From: Paenibacillus chitinolyticus NBRC 15660
GTDB taxonomy: Bacteria > Bacillota > Bacilli > Paenibacillales > NBRC-103111
Assembly: GCF_000739915.1 (NCBI RefSeq)
Contig: NZ_BBJT01000005.1
Span: 186,001 to 250,000, forward strand
Length of the DNA stretch: 64,000 nucleotides
Direction: 5' to 3'
This document shows positions 1 to 7,355 of the stretch, one piece after another. The translations under genes and the position numbers were made by a program. Under the pieces are notes generated by a model, which saw only the letters and a program-made list of their open reading frames with translations, was not told where the DNA came from and searched no databases. The number at the start of each line of letters is the position of its first letter. Position 1 is the first letter of the stretch.

Positions 1-334
1 GTTCTAACTCCTTGAAAAGTTCATCGCCATTTTCTTTTATACCCTCTCTATATTTAGCAGGTATTTTGCTTTCACAACGTGCAAACCAATCATTAAAAAC
101 CTGTTTCCATTCTTGTATTTTTCTTTTTTCTAACAACAAATTAGCATCTGTCGTATATTTACGAGAAATCATTACCAATAAATCGATATTTGCTAGAAGT
201 GGTTGAGCAATATTATCATTTTTTTTCATCCAATCAGTTACGCTCTCAATTGTCGAAATAGAAAATTTAATATAATCTACTCCAACATATTGTGCCAATT
301 CATTTCCTTCTGGTGCCGTACTGAATATTTTTAT
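1..334 (-). CDS. unknown protein, 3' end beyond the window
   Basis: The minus strand is open from about position 334 to the left edge, so the C-terminus lies outside the window. The reading begins KIKIFSTAPEGNELAQYV and continues with helical, Lys/Glu-rich sequence. No ATG, GTG or TTG lies at the expected N-terminus: the likely start is the ATA at 332-334, about 12 nt after an AGGAGG on the minus strand at 347-352. The first ATG codes for the Met of DWMKKND, well inside. Either the start was mutated or the frame was joined to a new upstream sequence. AT-rich codon use differs from everything right of 1.36 kb. I recognise no family; small AT-rich proteins of this kind often accompany toxin or phage-defence loci, but that is inference only. 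Confidence 0.5.
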   Translation of the reverse strand, partial: MKIFSTAPEGNELAQYVGVDYIKFSISTIESVTDWMKKNDNIAQPLLANIDLLVMISRKYTTDANLLLEKRKIQEWKQVFNDWFARCESKIPAKYREGIKENGDELFKELE

Positions 335-540
335 TTTAAAACACTTCCTCCTAGGAGTTGAAAAACTGAGCGTCTTGGTTGTCCAGATGCTCGGTCGGCT
401 TATACACGCTTGTCAATCCGTCTGCAAGGTTTCGCTGCTACTTCCTGTGTTTTCTTTGCATATAATTTCGACAGGATGAGCTCAAACCCCTTGTTGTAAC
501 GCGGTTTTTAGCGATTTTTCGAGCATTCAGCAAACCCTAA
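335..540. other. spacer without a convincing gene, possible mobile-element remnant
   Basis: About 200 bases separate the two AT-rich genes. Minus-strand reading gives short open stretches in all frames (for example one ending KPTEHLDNQDAQFFNS before a stop at about 353), but none has a start with a ribosome site. The base composition is more GC-rich than the flanking ORFs. This pattern fits the non-coding end of a decayed insertion sequence or a recombination scar. I saw no terminal inverted repeats or target duplication, so this stays a suggestion. Confidence 0.25.
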
Positions 541-1134
541 TTAACTCTTGATTTTATTAATGATATCCTGATAATATTGTTTACCGTATTCATTGTTAGA
601 CTCTTCTACTTTTTTATTAAAATATTGTATGGCCTCAGTTTTATAGTGTTCCGGAATTTTTTCTAAATACAAATCCATTATAGTTTCAAAAGAACTTTCG
701 GCTACTTTTTTGGGTGACATTTTTTTAATATTCATAAAATATTCCCACTTTTTATCGTAACTTTCAAAATTCTTCAATCTAGGCAGGAATATTGCGACAT
801 AAGGTCCTATCTTACTTTTATCAGAATTTTCCAGCATGAACTCGTAAATTTCCTTACTTTCCGGAAGATCATACCTCTGAATCATATTCCCAATTGCTGA
901 AACAAGCAGAACTACAAGTTTAGTATTATCCTTATGCTTATTATAGATATCAAGAAGGGTTTTAGAAAACTTTGGATCATTAAATAAATCTTGATAATAA
1001 ATTGAAACCTCTAACCTGGGCATTTTCTCAAACTCTTTTACAGCAAGAAACAGCTCTTCATCACTCAATTTACGCCAATCAGACATTTTCTCTTTTAATA
1101 GGCTGATATTTTCAATATTTTTTTTAGTGTCCAT
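541..1134 (-). CDS. unknown AT-rich helical protein, 197 aa
   Basis: This 197-residue, Lys/Glu-rich protein is predicted almost entirely helical, with no signal peptide, membrane segment or cysteine cluster. Repeating helical pairs (such as KLSDEELFLAVKEFEKMP, later LPESKEIYEFMLENS and KTEAIQYFNKKVEE) suggest an alpha-solenoid of HEAT or TPR type. The ATG at 1134 has only a weak upstream purine stretch. It lies 25 bases after the stop of the SIR2-like fragment on the same strand, so the two may once have been co-transcribed. AT content is far above the neighbouring chromosome, suggesting horizontal gain. A role as an immunity or defence accessory protein is possible from context, but no family was recognised. 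Confidence 0.6.
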   Translation of the reverse strand: MDTKKNIENISLLKEKMSDWRKLSDEELFLAVKEFEKMPRLEVSIYYQDLFNDPKFSKTLLDIYNKHKDNTKLVVLLVSAIGNMIQRYDLPESKEIYEFMLENSDKSKIGPYVAIFLPRLKNFESYDKKWEYFMNIKKMSPKKVAESSFETIMDLYLEKIPEHYKTEAIQYFNKKVEESNNEYGKQYYQDIINKIKS

Positions 1135-1159
1135 ATCGTTCTATCATCACCATTTTCCT

Positions 1160-1312
1160 TTATACACCTTCTGCGTTATTACTCGAAGCCTTACTTTGAT
1201 AGGAACCATAACCCTTCGGCAATTTCTCGCAATTTTTTTTCAAAAGCCCCGTCCAATCCTCAGACCCCAAATACCTTCTTGACAGGCCCGATCCAACAAA
1301 CACTATAGGCAT
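1160..1312 (-). pseudogene. N-terminal fragment of a SIR2-like (NAD-binding) protein
   Basis: Reading the minus strand from the ATG at 1310-1312 gives 50 residues starting MPIVFVGSGLSRRYLG, followed by DWTGLLKK, and ending at a TAA at 1160-1162. The sequence FVGSGLSRRYL, with a Trp and GLL soon after, matches the N-terminus of the SIR2-like family found in bacterial antiphage NADases, where GSG/GAG starts the NAD-binding fold. Full family members run several hundred residues, so about nine tenths is missing, including the catalytic Asn and His region. There is no obvious continuation in other frames before the next gene at 1134. I read it as a truncated remnant; an independently functional 50-residue protein is less likely. 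Confidence 0.6.
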
Positions 1313-1363
1313 CGTGTCAAATTGTTGTAGTTAATTCTGACAACACACATTATTAAACAAGCA

Positions 1364-2293
1364 TTAAGCACGCTGCAAATCGTGCAGATTCCGCGCTATC
1401 TCCCCGATCTTCCCGCGCATCGCCAGCTTCTCCCGCCACGGCTCGGGTATGCCGCCATAGCCGTAGTAAGCCCCGGCAATCTGCCCGTAAACGGCTCCGG
1501 TCGTATCCGCATCGTCGCCCAGATTAACGGCCAGAAGCGCCCCTTCCTCAAAACTTGAGGACTTGTCGAAAGCCCACAAAGCCGCTTCCAGCGACTGGAC
1601 GACATAGCCGGAGCCCTTGATCGCCGGCGGCTCCTTGCGCCGGTAAGACCCGCCGAGGATCTCGGCGAGTCCGCCGGACAGCTCCAGCCCCGCCGCTGCC
1701 GTCCATTCGCGGTAAGCATCCGGCGCAAGAAGCTCCGCCTTGCTCCAGCCGTGCAGGCCCGCGAGAAGGTAGCAGGCGAGCAGCCCGCACGCCTGCAGGC
1801 ACTCCGCCGTGCCGTGCGTCGTGCGGGAGCTCTGCACCGCGAAGCCGACGGCCGCTGCCGGATCGGCGGCATAGAACATCGGCACGGGAGCCAGCCTCAT
1901 AATGGAGCCGTTGCCGGCGGAATACGGGTCGAGCGAGCCGCAGAAGGGCTCTCCGGTACGCTCGAAGAGCAGCAGCGCTTCTCTCGTCGCGTTTCCGATG
2001 TCGAAGCACGTGCCCGTGCTGCTCATGTATCCTTCTCTGAACCAGCTTACATACCGGTTCATCTGATCAACGGGATCGAAGCCACCCGCTGCCAGCAGAC
2101 TTTCGGCCAGACACAGCGCCATGGACGTATCGTCGGTCCACTGGCCCGGTTTCAGGCCGAACACGCCGCCGCCGACCATGTCCCGAAGGGGTTCGAACGT
2201 CCCCGGTCTGCTGAACTCCACCGCCGTCCCTAGCGCATCGCCCGCGGCGAGACCGGCTAGGCAGCCGTGAAATCGATCCAGGCTAAGTTCCAT
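1364..2293 (-). CDS. ADP-ribosylglycohydrolase family protein
   Basis: A 309-aa protein of the DraG/ADP-ribosylglycohydrolase family, which removes ADP-ribose from proteins or small molecules using two Mg ions. The family hallmarks are present in order: GLAAGDALGTAVEF near residue 14, the metal-binding GQWTDDTSMAL near residue 50, GNGSIMRLAP near residue 127, and the C-terminal metal motif NLGDDADTTGAVYGQIAGA near residue 257. No signal peptide is seen, so it is cytoplasmic. The ATG is preceded by GGGAGG with about 10 nt spacing. No partner ADP-ribosyltransferase is adjacent; its immediate downstream neighbour on the same strand is the SIR2-like remnant. The gene has chromosomal GC content, unlike its neighbours to the left. 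The substrate cannot be predicted. Confidence 0.88.
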   Translation of the reverse strand: MELSLDRFHGCLAGLAAGDALGTAVEFSRPGTFEPLRDMVGGGVFGLKPGQWTDDTSMALCLAESLLAAGGFDPVDQMNRYVSWFREGYMSSTGTCFDIGNATREALLLFERTGEPFCGSLDPYSAGNGSIMRLAPVPMFYAADPAAAVGFAVQSSRTTHGTAECLQACGLLACYLLAGLHGWSKAELLAPDAYREWTAAAGLELSGGLAEILGGSYRRKEPPAIKGSGYVVQSLEAALWAFDKSSSFEEGALLAVNLGDDADTTGAVYGQIAGAYYGYGGIPEPWREKLAMRGKIGEIARNLHDLQRA

Positions 2294-2602
2294 AACGTTT
2301 CAGCCTCCCAGCTTAGTTGTATGTATAAAAATTCTTCAGCGGGCGGCCGATCTCCTTTCTCCGCTTTAAAACAAGCCGGCTGTGTACTGCGGCACATCAC
2401 ACCAGTTCCGTTGCAGGTGCCCGCCGTCTTGCGGCGCATCGCGCGCAGTTCCGGTGCGGGTAACCGCCAGCATACGGCGCCACACAGCGCGTTCGGGAGC
2501 TGCGCGCAGTGCCACGGTGAGAGGTCCGCATGACGATGCTCATTCACAGCCTCGTCCCTTCCTTGATTCTCTGCACCTTCCCCCTGGCTTCCGCACGTAT
2601 AT

Positions 2603-2635
2603 AAAAAAGACACGCCCGGCAGTCCGGACGTGTCT
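2603..2635 (-). terminator. terminator of the serine dehydratase operon
   Basis: The stem pairs AGACACGCCCGG (2608-2619) with CCGGACGTGTCT (2624-2635), and the minus strand continues into a T run. It lies about 160 bases beyond the sdaAA stop. In the rest of the gap 2294-2792 I see nothing else that I can name. Confidence 0.7.
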
Positions 2636-2792
2636 GTGATGCACCATACGAGCCTACGGCACGCGGTAAGGCACTATATTACAGTGGTTCACCATGCGAG
2701 AGGTGTACTACTTTCATCCCCTGTAGGCAGAGACGGTTCCATGCCCTAGACGAACATGTATTGAAACAGGACTTCCATCCGGCTCACAACCT

Positions 2793-3680
2793 CTAAGTAC
2801 GTTTGCGGCTGAGCTTCAGCTCCTGCATCATTTTCTTGCCCGTCGGCGTCTGGGCCAAACCGCCCTTGGCCGTTTCCCTGTACTTCTCCGGCATAGCGGA
2901 CCCGGCCTCGTACATCACCTGGATGACTTCGTCGGACGGAATCGCGCTGCGCACGCCGGCAAGGGCCATGTCCGCGGCGGCCAGCGCATTGACGGCGCCG
3001 AAGCCGTTGCGGACGATGCACGGAATCTCCACGAGGCCGCCGACGGGATCGCAGATGAGCCCGAGCGTGTTTTTCAGCGCCAAGCCGACGGCGTGCACCG
3101 CCTGCGCCGGCGTTCCGCCGCGCAGCTCGACCATCGCACCCGCCGCCATGCCGATGGCGGAACCGACCTCGGCCTGGCAGCCTCCCTCGGCGCCGGACAC
3201 GAACGAGTTGTTCGCGATGATGTAGCCGATGGCGCCGGCGCTGAACAGGCCCATCACGAGGTGTTCGTCATCCCAGCCGAACCGCTGCTGGGCGCTGACG
3301 AACACGCCGGGGATTATGCCGCAGGAGCCTGCGGTCGGTGTCGCGATGACGCGTCCCATGGACGCGTTCACTTCGGACACCGCAAGCGCGTAGGCCATCG
3401 CCCGGCACGCTTCCTCGCCCACGGACGGAACGGAACCGGACATGTAACTCATGACGCGCTGGGCGTCCATGCCGGTCAGTCCGCTGCGGGACGTCGTATC
3501 CTCAGTGAGACCTTTTTGCACCGCTTCCTTCATGATCTTGTAGTAAGCGGCCATCTTGCCGAATTCCTGCTCCGTGCTGCGGCCGGATTCTTTCGCCTGT
3601 TCCTCCAGCATAAACTCGGAAATCGATTTGTTCTCGGCCGTGCAAATATCCGCCAGTTCTTTAAGCGTCCGAAATCTCAT
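2793..3680 (-). CDS. sdaAA: L-serine dehydratase, iron-sulfur type, alpha subunit
   Basis: The 295-aa catalytic alpha subunit of two-subunit L-serine dehydratase, which converts L-serine to pyruvate and ammonia with an oxygen-sensitive [4Fe-4S] cluster. The conserved cluster and active-site segments are visible: TPTAGSCGIIPG in the first half and CDPVGGLVEIPC, with MAAGAMVELRGG before it. The length matches the Bacillus subunit. The ATG overlaps the sdaAB stop in an ATGA junction, and a GAGGG ribosome site lies inside sdaAB, so the two are translationally coupled. The protein is cytoplasmic. The transcript probably ends at the hairpin at 2603-2635. Confidence 0.95.
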   Translation of the reverse strand: MRFRTLKELADICTAENKSISEFMLEEQAKESGRSTEQEFGKMAAYYKIMKEAVQKGLTEDTTSRSGLTGMDAQRVMSYMSGSVPSVGEEACRAMAYALAVSEVNASMGRVIATPTAGSCGIIPGVFVSAQQRFGWDDEHLVMGLFSAGAIGYIIANNSFVSGAEGGCQAEVGSAIGMAAGAMVELRGGTPAQAVHAVGLALKNTLGLICDPVGGLVEIPCIVRNGFGAVNALAAADMALAGVRSAIPSDEVIQVMYEAGSAMPEKYRETAKGGLAQTPTGKKMMQELKLSRKRT

Positions 3681-4357
3681 GATTGCCCTCTTTCCTTCAG
3701 ATCCACGATCTTCACTCCGTCTACCTCGCTCAGCCGCAAAATCTCTCCGATCAGCTCATCCGTAATCACGGAATCCGCTTCAATCACCGTCATGGCATCG
3801 CCGTCGCGGCCTTTGCGGTCCAGATCCATATACCCGATATTGACATTGTGTTTCTGCAAAATAGCGGTAATATCGGCGATCATTCCGGGCCGGTCATGAT
3901 GAGAAACGACCAGCGTCGGGAATTCTCCCGTGAATTTGAGATCGAATTGGTTAACCCCGAGAATTTCGATGTTGCCTCCGCCTATCGATGCGCCGACCAT
4001 GCTCAATTCCTGGCCGCCGGCATAGAGAACGATTTTCGCTGTATTCGGATGAACGGTCAGCCCTTTGCTCGTATGAAAAACGATTTCGACTCCCGCCGCT
4101 TCCGCATCCTCCAGTGAATCCGGAATCCGGCTGTTGTCCGTCTCATAGTCGAGCAGGCCGCCGACAATCGCCAAATCTGTCCCGTGGCCGCGGTACGTAT
4201 CGGCAAAAGACCCGTAGAAAGTCAGCTCGGCTTTGTCCGGCTGCTGACCGAATAGCTGCCTGGCCACCCGCCCGAGACGGATAGCTCCGGCCGTATGGGA
4301 GCTCGATGGGCCGATCATCGAAGGACCGATAATCGAAAAAACATCTTTGAACCGCAC
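3677..4357 (-). CDS. sdaAB: L-serine dehydratase, iron-sulfur type, beta subunit
   Basis: The 226-aa beta subunit carries the serine dehydratase beta domain, beginning with FSIIGPSMIGPSSSHTAG, and a C-terminal ACT domain from about residue 148 (LVVSHHDRPGMIADITAIL), likely to sense serine. The start is a GTG at 4357 with GGGAGG eight bases upstream; no in-frame ATG is better placed. It is the first gene of a two-gene operon with sdaAA. A loose -10-like TAAAAT lies about 30 bases upstream, but I cannot define a full promoter. Confidence 0.94.
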   Translation of the reverse strand: MRFKDVFSIIGPSMIGPSSSHTAGAIRLGRVARQLFGQQPDKAELTFYGSFADTYRGHGTDLAIVGGLLDYETDNSRIPDSLEDAEAAGVEIVFHTSKGLTVHPNTAKIVLYAGGQELSMVGASIGGGNIEILGVNQFDLKFTGEFPTLVVSHHDRPGMIADITAILQKHNVNIGYMDLDRKGRDGDAMTVIEADSVITDELIGEILRLSEVDGVKIVDLKERGQS

Positions 4358-4683
4358 CCAGTATTCCTCCCTGTCCTAATCATTTTAGCAGGGCGGCAGC
4401 GTTTACACGCTTTTCCGCTCGGCCGGGCTGATCCCTTCAATTAATTGACCAGCACCTAATTCCTATTCTATTGCGATTCTCGTCTCTATTCAACTGCCGG
4501 ATCTTGTAACGGGCCGCACATTTTCAAAGCGGAGTTTAGCTGTCGGCAGAACGGATGGCGGAACTATCGGCAGACTGCCGGAAGAACGCGCCATAAAGGG
4601 CGGAATGAGATAAAACGGCCAACAACAGCTAACGGAAACTTGGCCTGGATGCGCCCGCATACTCACGAACTCCATAAACGCGA
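4358..4683. other. intergenic region, no gene seen
   Basis: About 325 bases between sdaAB and the DapA-like gene hold no ORF with a ribosome site. The segment around 4545-4600 has repeated short words (CGGCAGA, CGGAACTATCGGCAG, CTGCCGG) that look like a degenerate dispersed repeat. The word AGCTAACGGAA occurs at about 4637 and again near 19917. I see no clear terminator for the unit that ends at 4684. Confidence 0.3.
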
Positions 4684-5754
4684 TTAGTCCGCAAGCCACT
4701 CACTGAGGTTCGCTTTCACGAACTCGTCGTCGTTCAAATGAGGATAATCCCGGTAAACGCGGTCGATTTCCTCCATTTGTCCCAGAGAGAGTTCTTCGCT
4801 CGGGTTGAGGCACCAGCGGCCCTGCAAAAGCCCCTGCCTGCGCAGCACTTCGTGGATGCCCGGAATACAGCCCTCGAAATGATGAGCCGGGTCGAAAAAC
4901 GCCGCGTTCGCGTCTGTCACCTCAAGGTTCCGCGTCAGCCATTCCGCCGGAATATCGCGGTTGTCTCTGATTTTTTTGACCGCTTCCAGCAGCTCCACCG
5001 CTTTATGCGTCCAGACGGCCCAGTGCCCCAGCAAGCCGCCGACGATTTTTTTCTCTACCGTCTGCCCGTTCACCTGAAACCGGTAATTCGTCAGCAAATC
5101 CGTGACAATGCTGTCGTCGTTGCCCGTATACAGCGCAATTTCGTCCCTGCGCTCCGAGCAGCAGACCGCCCGTACGACGTCAATCGTCTGGTAGCGGTTG
5201 AACGGCGCCATTTTGATCGCCACGACGCCCGGAATGTCCGCGAACTGCCTCCAGAAATCGAAGCTGAAAATTCGTCCGCCGACCGAAGGCTGGAGGTAAA
5301 ATCCGAACACCGGAATAAACTCGGCGACAGCGCGGGTCCGCTCCAGAACTTGAGCTTCGTCGTATCCTGTTAAGCCGCCCATGCTCAGCAATCCGATATC
5401 ATAGCCGAGCTTTACGGCCAGCTCCGCTTCCCGGACCGCCTGCTCTGTGGGGCCGCAGATTCCCGCGATTTTGAAAAAAGGACGCCGGAGGTCCGCTCTT
5501 TCCACTTCCTCCGCCGCAAGCCGCAAAACCGGCTCCAGCAGTCCGACCTCCTCGTCGCGGATCTCGAACTGGGTGGAATGGACGCCGACGGCGATTCCGC
5601 CGGCTCCCGATGCGATATAGTAGCGGGTCAGCGCCCGCTGGTGCTTTTCATCGAACTGCCTATTCTCGTCGAGCGCGAGAGGATGGGCCGGAATCGCCAC
5701 ACCGTCATGCAGCGCGGCCAGCATGTCGGGGCTTAAGTTTTTTCGGGCTGCCAT
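4684..5754 (-). CDS. dihydrodipicolinate synthase (DapA) family protein, substrate unknown
   Basis: A 356-aa TIM-barrel protein of the DapA/N-acetylneuraminate lyase superfamily, whose members make a Schiff base with 2-oxo acids. The probable catalytic lysine is in VVAIKMAPFNRY, and the tyrosine is in FGFYLQPSVGG. The usual GTTGE loop is replaced by AVGVHSTQFEIRDEE, so the substrate is unlikely to be that of lysine biosynthesis. It is longer than typical DapA (about 290 aa). The start chosen (MAARKN) has GAGGGGA about 10 bases upstream and begins two bases after the stop of the epimerase gene; the longer ORF would overlap that gene. Tight coupling with the SDR gene suggests a two-step catabolic route, perhaps for a sugar acid or hydroxy acid. 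Confidence 0.8.
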   Translation of the reverse strand: MAARKNLSPDMLAALHDGVAIPAHPLALDENRQFDEKHQRALTRYYIASGAGGIAVGVHSTQFEIRDEEVGLLEPVLRLAAEEVERADLRRPFFKIAGICGPTEQAVREAELAVKLGYDIGLLSMGGLTGYDEAQVLERTRAVAEFIPVFGFYLQPSVGGRIFSFDFWRQFADIPGVVAIKMAPFNRYQTIDVVRAVCCSERRDEIALYTGNDDSIVTDLLTNYRFQVNGQTVEKKIVGGLLGHWAVWTHKAVELLEAVKKIRDNRDIPAEWLTRNLEVTDANAAFFDPAHHFEGCIPGIHEVLRRQGLLQGRWCLNPSEELSLGQMEEIDRVYRDYPHLNDDEFVKANLSEWLAD

Positions 5755-5756
5755 GA

Positions 5757-6773
5757 TCAGAATTTCCCCTCTCTCTCCTGAAAATGGGTCGGTTTGTTCC
5801 ACGTATGGCCGTCCGCCTCCACCCACTCCGCAATCCAGTCGATCATTTGCAGAACGGACACTTTCGGATAGCCGAACGTCCGGCTTGCCTTCGACGAATT
5901 GCTCAGCAGCGCCGTATCCGACTCGCGTCCTTCGAAGATCGGCTCCACGCCGAGCCTGCTGCCGAATTCATTTGCGACCCAGCGAAGCGAAAGCGTCTCG
6001 GGCCCCGTGACGTTAAACACCGCAGGAGGCGTGCTGCAATGATTCAGACAGCGGATAGCGATTTCGTTCGCGTCTCCCTGCCAGATCACGTTCGCGTGCC
6101 CCATCGTAATGTCGATCGGCTTGCCCGCTTTGACGGATTTGGCGATTTCAAGCAGCACTCCATAGCGCATATCAATGGCGTAATTCAACCGGTAGATCGC
6201 CATCGGAATGTTATATTTGTGCGAAAAGTACGTGAACACCCGCTCCCGTCCCAGACTGGACTGACCGTATTCCCCGACGGATGCGGGTGGTGTGCTCTCC
6301 GTGGCGCCCCCTTGGTGAACCGGTGTGATCGGATAAACGTTCCCCGTTGAAAACACGACGATTCTCGAATCCCGGTATTTCTCGGCTACGCGTCCCGGCA
6401 AATACGAATTCATCGCCCAGGTAAAATGCTCGTTGCCTGTCGTTCCGAATTTATTGCCCGCCATGTAGATGATATTTTTCACGTCCGGCAGTCCCCGGAG
6501 CTGTTCGTCGTCAAGAAGGTCCACTGCAAACGTCTTGACCCCGTCTCCCTCAAGCTCTTCCCGCAAGCCGCCGGATGAGAACCGGGAAGCCCCGTATACT
6601 TTTTTGTCCACGCCCGCATCTTTAATGGCGTTCATCGCCAGCCTAGCCAAGCTCGGCCCCATCTTACCCCCGATCCCGAGGAGCATAATATCCCCCTCCA
6701 GATTGGCCATATCGTTGATAAGCGCCTCAGAAGGCTTCGCCAGTTTCGCTTCCAGTTCTTGAACGGTTTTCAT
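5757..6773 (-). CDS. NAD-dependent epimerase/dehydratase, atypical SDR
   Basis: A 338-aa extended short-chain dehydrogenase/reductase. The nucleotide-binding loop is GIGGKMG at residues 33-39, followed by NIIYMAGNKFG and a VFSTGNVYP strand. The catalytic tyrosine segment reads EYGQSSLGRERV, so the lysine expected four residues after Tyr is a serine. That makes the chemistry uncertain, though it may be normal for this subfamily. The sequence ends in an epimerase-like substrate domain (FNVTGPETLSLRWVAN). It is the first gene of a pair with the DapA-like protein and is probably cytoplasmic. The promoter region holds a consensus -10 and overlapping palindromes, so regulation by a dedicated repressor is likely. 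Confidence 0.82.
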   Translation of the reverse strand: MKTVQELEAKLAKPSEALINDMANLEGDIMLLGIGGKMGPSLARLAMNAIKDAGVDKKVYGASRFSSGGLREELEGDGVKTFAVDLLDDEQLRGLPDVKNIIYMAGNKFGTTGNEHFTWAMNSYLPGRVAEKYRDSRIVVFSTGNVYPITPVHQGGATESTPPASVGEYGQSSLGRERVFTYFSHKYNIPMAIYRLNYAIDMRYGVLLEIAKSVKAGKPIDITMGHANVIWQGDANEIAIRCLNHCSTPPAVFNVTGPETLSLRWVANEFGSRLGVEPIFEGRESDTALLSNSSKASRTFGYPKVSVLQMIDWIAEWVEADGHTWNKPTHFQEREGKF

Positions 6774-6822
6774 ACAGGTCTCCCTTTCTGCTTCCCAAGA
6801 TAGTTCCAGTATTTCATGCCGG

Positions 6823-6854
6823 ATTATATAAAGACAAGGTCTTTAAATTGTCTT
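6823..6854 (-). promoter_or_regulatory. promoter with overlapping operator-like palindromes
   Basis: On the minus strand a TATAAT occupies 6823-6828, about 50 bases before the epimerase ATG. Immediately upstream, in the spacer and -35 zone, lie the perfect inverted repeat AAAGAC-AAG-GTCTTT (6830-6844) and the pair AAGACAA (6831-6837) and TTGTCTT (6848-6854). The -35 itself is poor. A repressor or activator site overlapping the promoter is inferred. Confidence 0.5.
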
Positions 6855-6868
6855 ATTAATACGATAAT

Positions 6869-7043
6869 TTGTCTCTAAATCGGATACACGGGAAGCTCAT
6901 CTTAAGGAAGTCGAATAAGACTATTAACAATAATTAATTTCATAACTTATTAAGTTATCGCAAAAATTCCGATCTTTTTTCTATTTATTCGCCGCTGTGG
7001 TTCTCCTGCTTGAACGCATGAATTAGAGACAACCATCTCTAAT
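6869..7043. promoter_or_regulatory. cluster of further inverted repeats upstream of the epimerase gene
   Basis: Three elements lie in a gene-free stretch (6774-7355). TTGTCTCTAA at 6869-6878 is the reverse complement of TTAGAGACAA at 7023-7032. ATAACTT-ATT-AAGTTAT is a perfect palindrome at 6942-6958. ATTAGAGA-CAACCA-TCTCTAAT is a perfect inverted repeat at 7022-7043. The shared word suggests one DNA-binding protein with several sites. Confidence 0.45.
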
Positions 7044-7294
7044 CAGTCTAAATATGCGCAGCAATTGAGAAAACAACGCCTTCTCTCGACTGAATCTCTT
7101 GCTCTTCGACAGCCCTCCCGCTTCTGCACACAGAACCTGCTCACGGTCATGTCCTACGTTCCCGCTCCCCTCTCATGTCCCTTGCAGGAGAGGAGCGGTG
7201 CACAAGGGCGGCCTCCGTTTTTCTCCCTGCCCTGACCGCAACCGCTATAGCGCATGAAGCTTCGGCCACCGACGATAATATATTCTGCTGACAG

Positions 7295-7329
7295 CAAAAA
7301 AGCCCTCCGGCGTATAACCGGGGGCTTTG
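7295..7329 (-). terminator. terminator of the YvaD-like gene
   Basis: On the minus strand AAAGCCCCCGG, loop, then CCGGAGGGCTT is followed by a T run. It sits about 30 bases after the stop of the YvaD-like gene. Confidence 0.75.
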
Positions 7330-7355
7330 CCTTGTCCTCTTTTTCCCTTGCATCC

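Noticed and set aside
12-206. Plus-strand 64-aa ORF at the left edge
   Set aside because: It is antisense to a better minus-strand frame; it has no ribosome site and a composition typical of a shadow.
1751-2233. Long plus-strand ORFs opposite the glycohydrolase, and many others opposite GC-rich genes (e.g. 11851-13200, 50755-53373)
   Set aside because: They mirror conserved genes on the other strand, lack ribosome sites and contain biased composition (His/Arg/Phe-rich).
2640-2760. tRNA-like GGTTCACC segment
   Set aside because: No cloverleaf arms, anticodon stem or acceptor stem could be formed.
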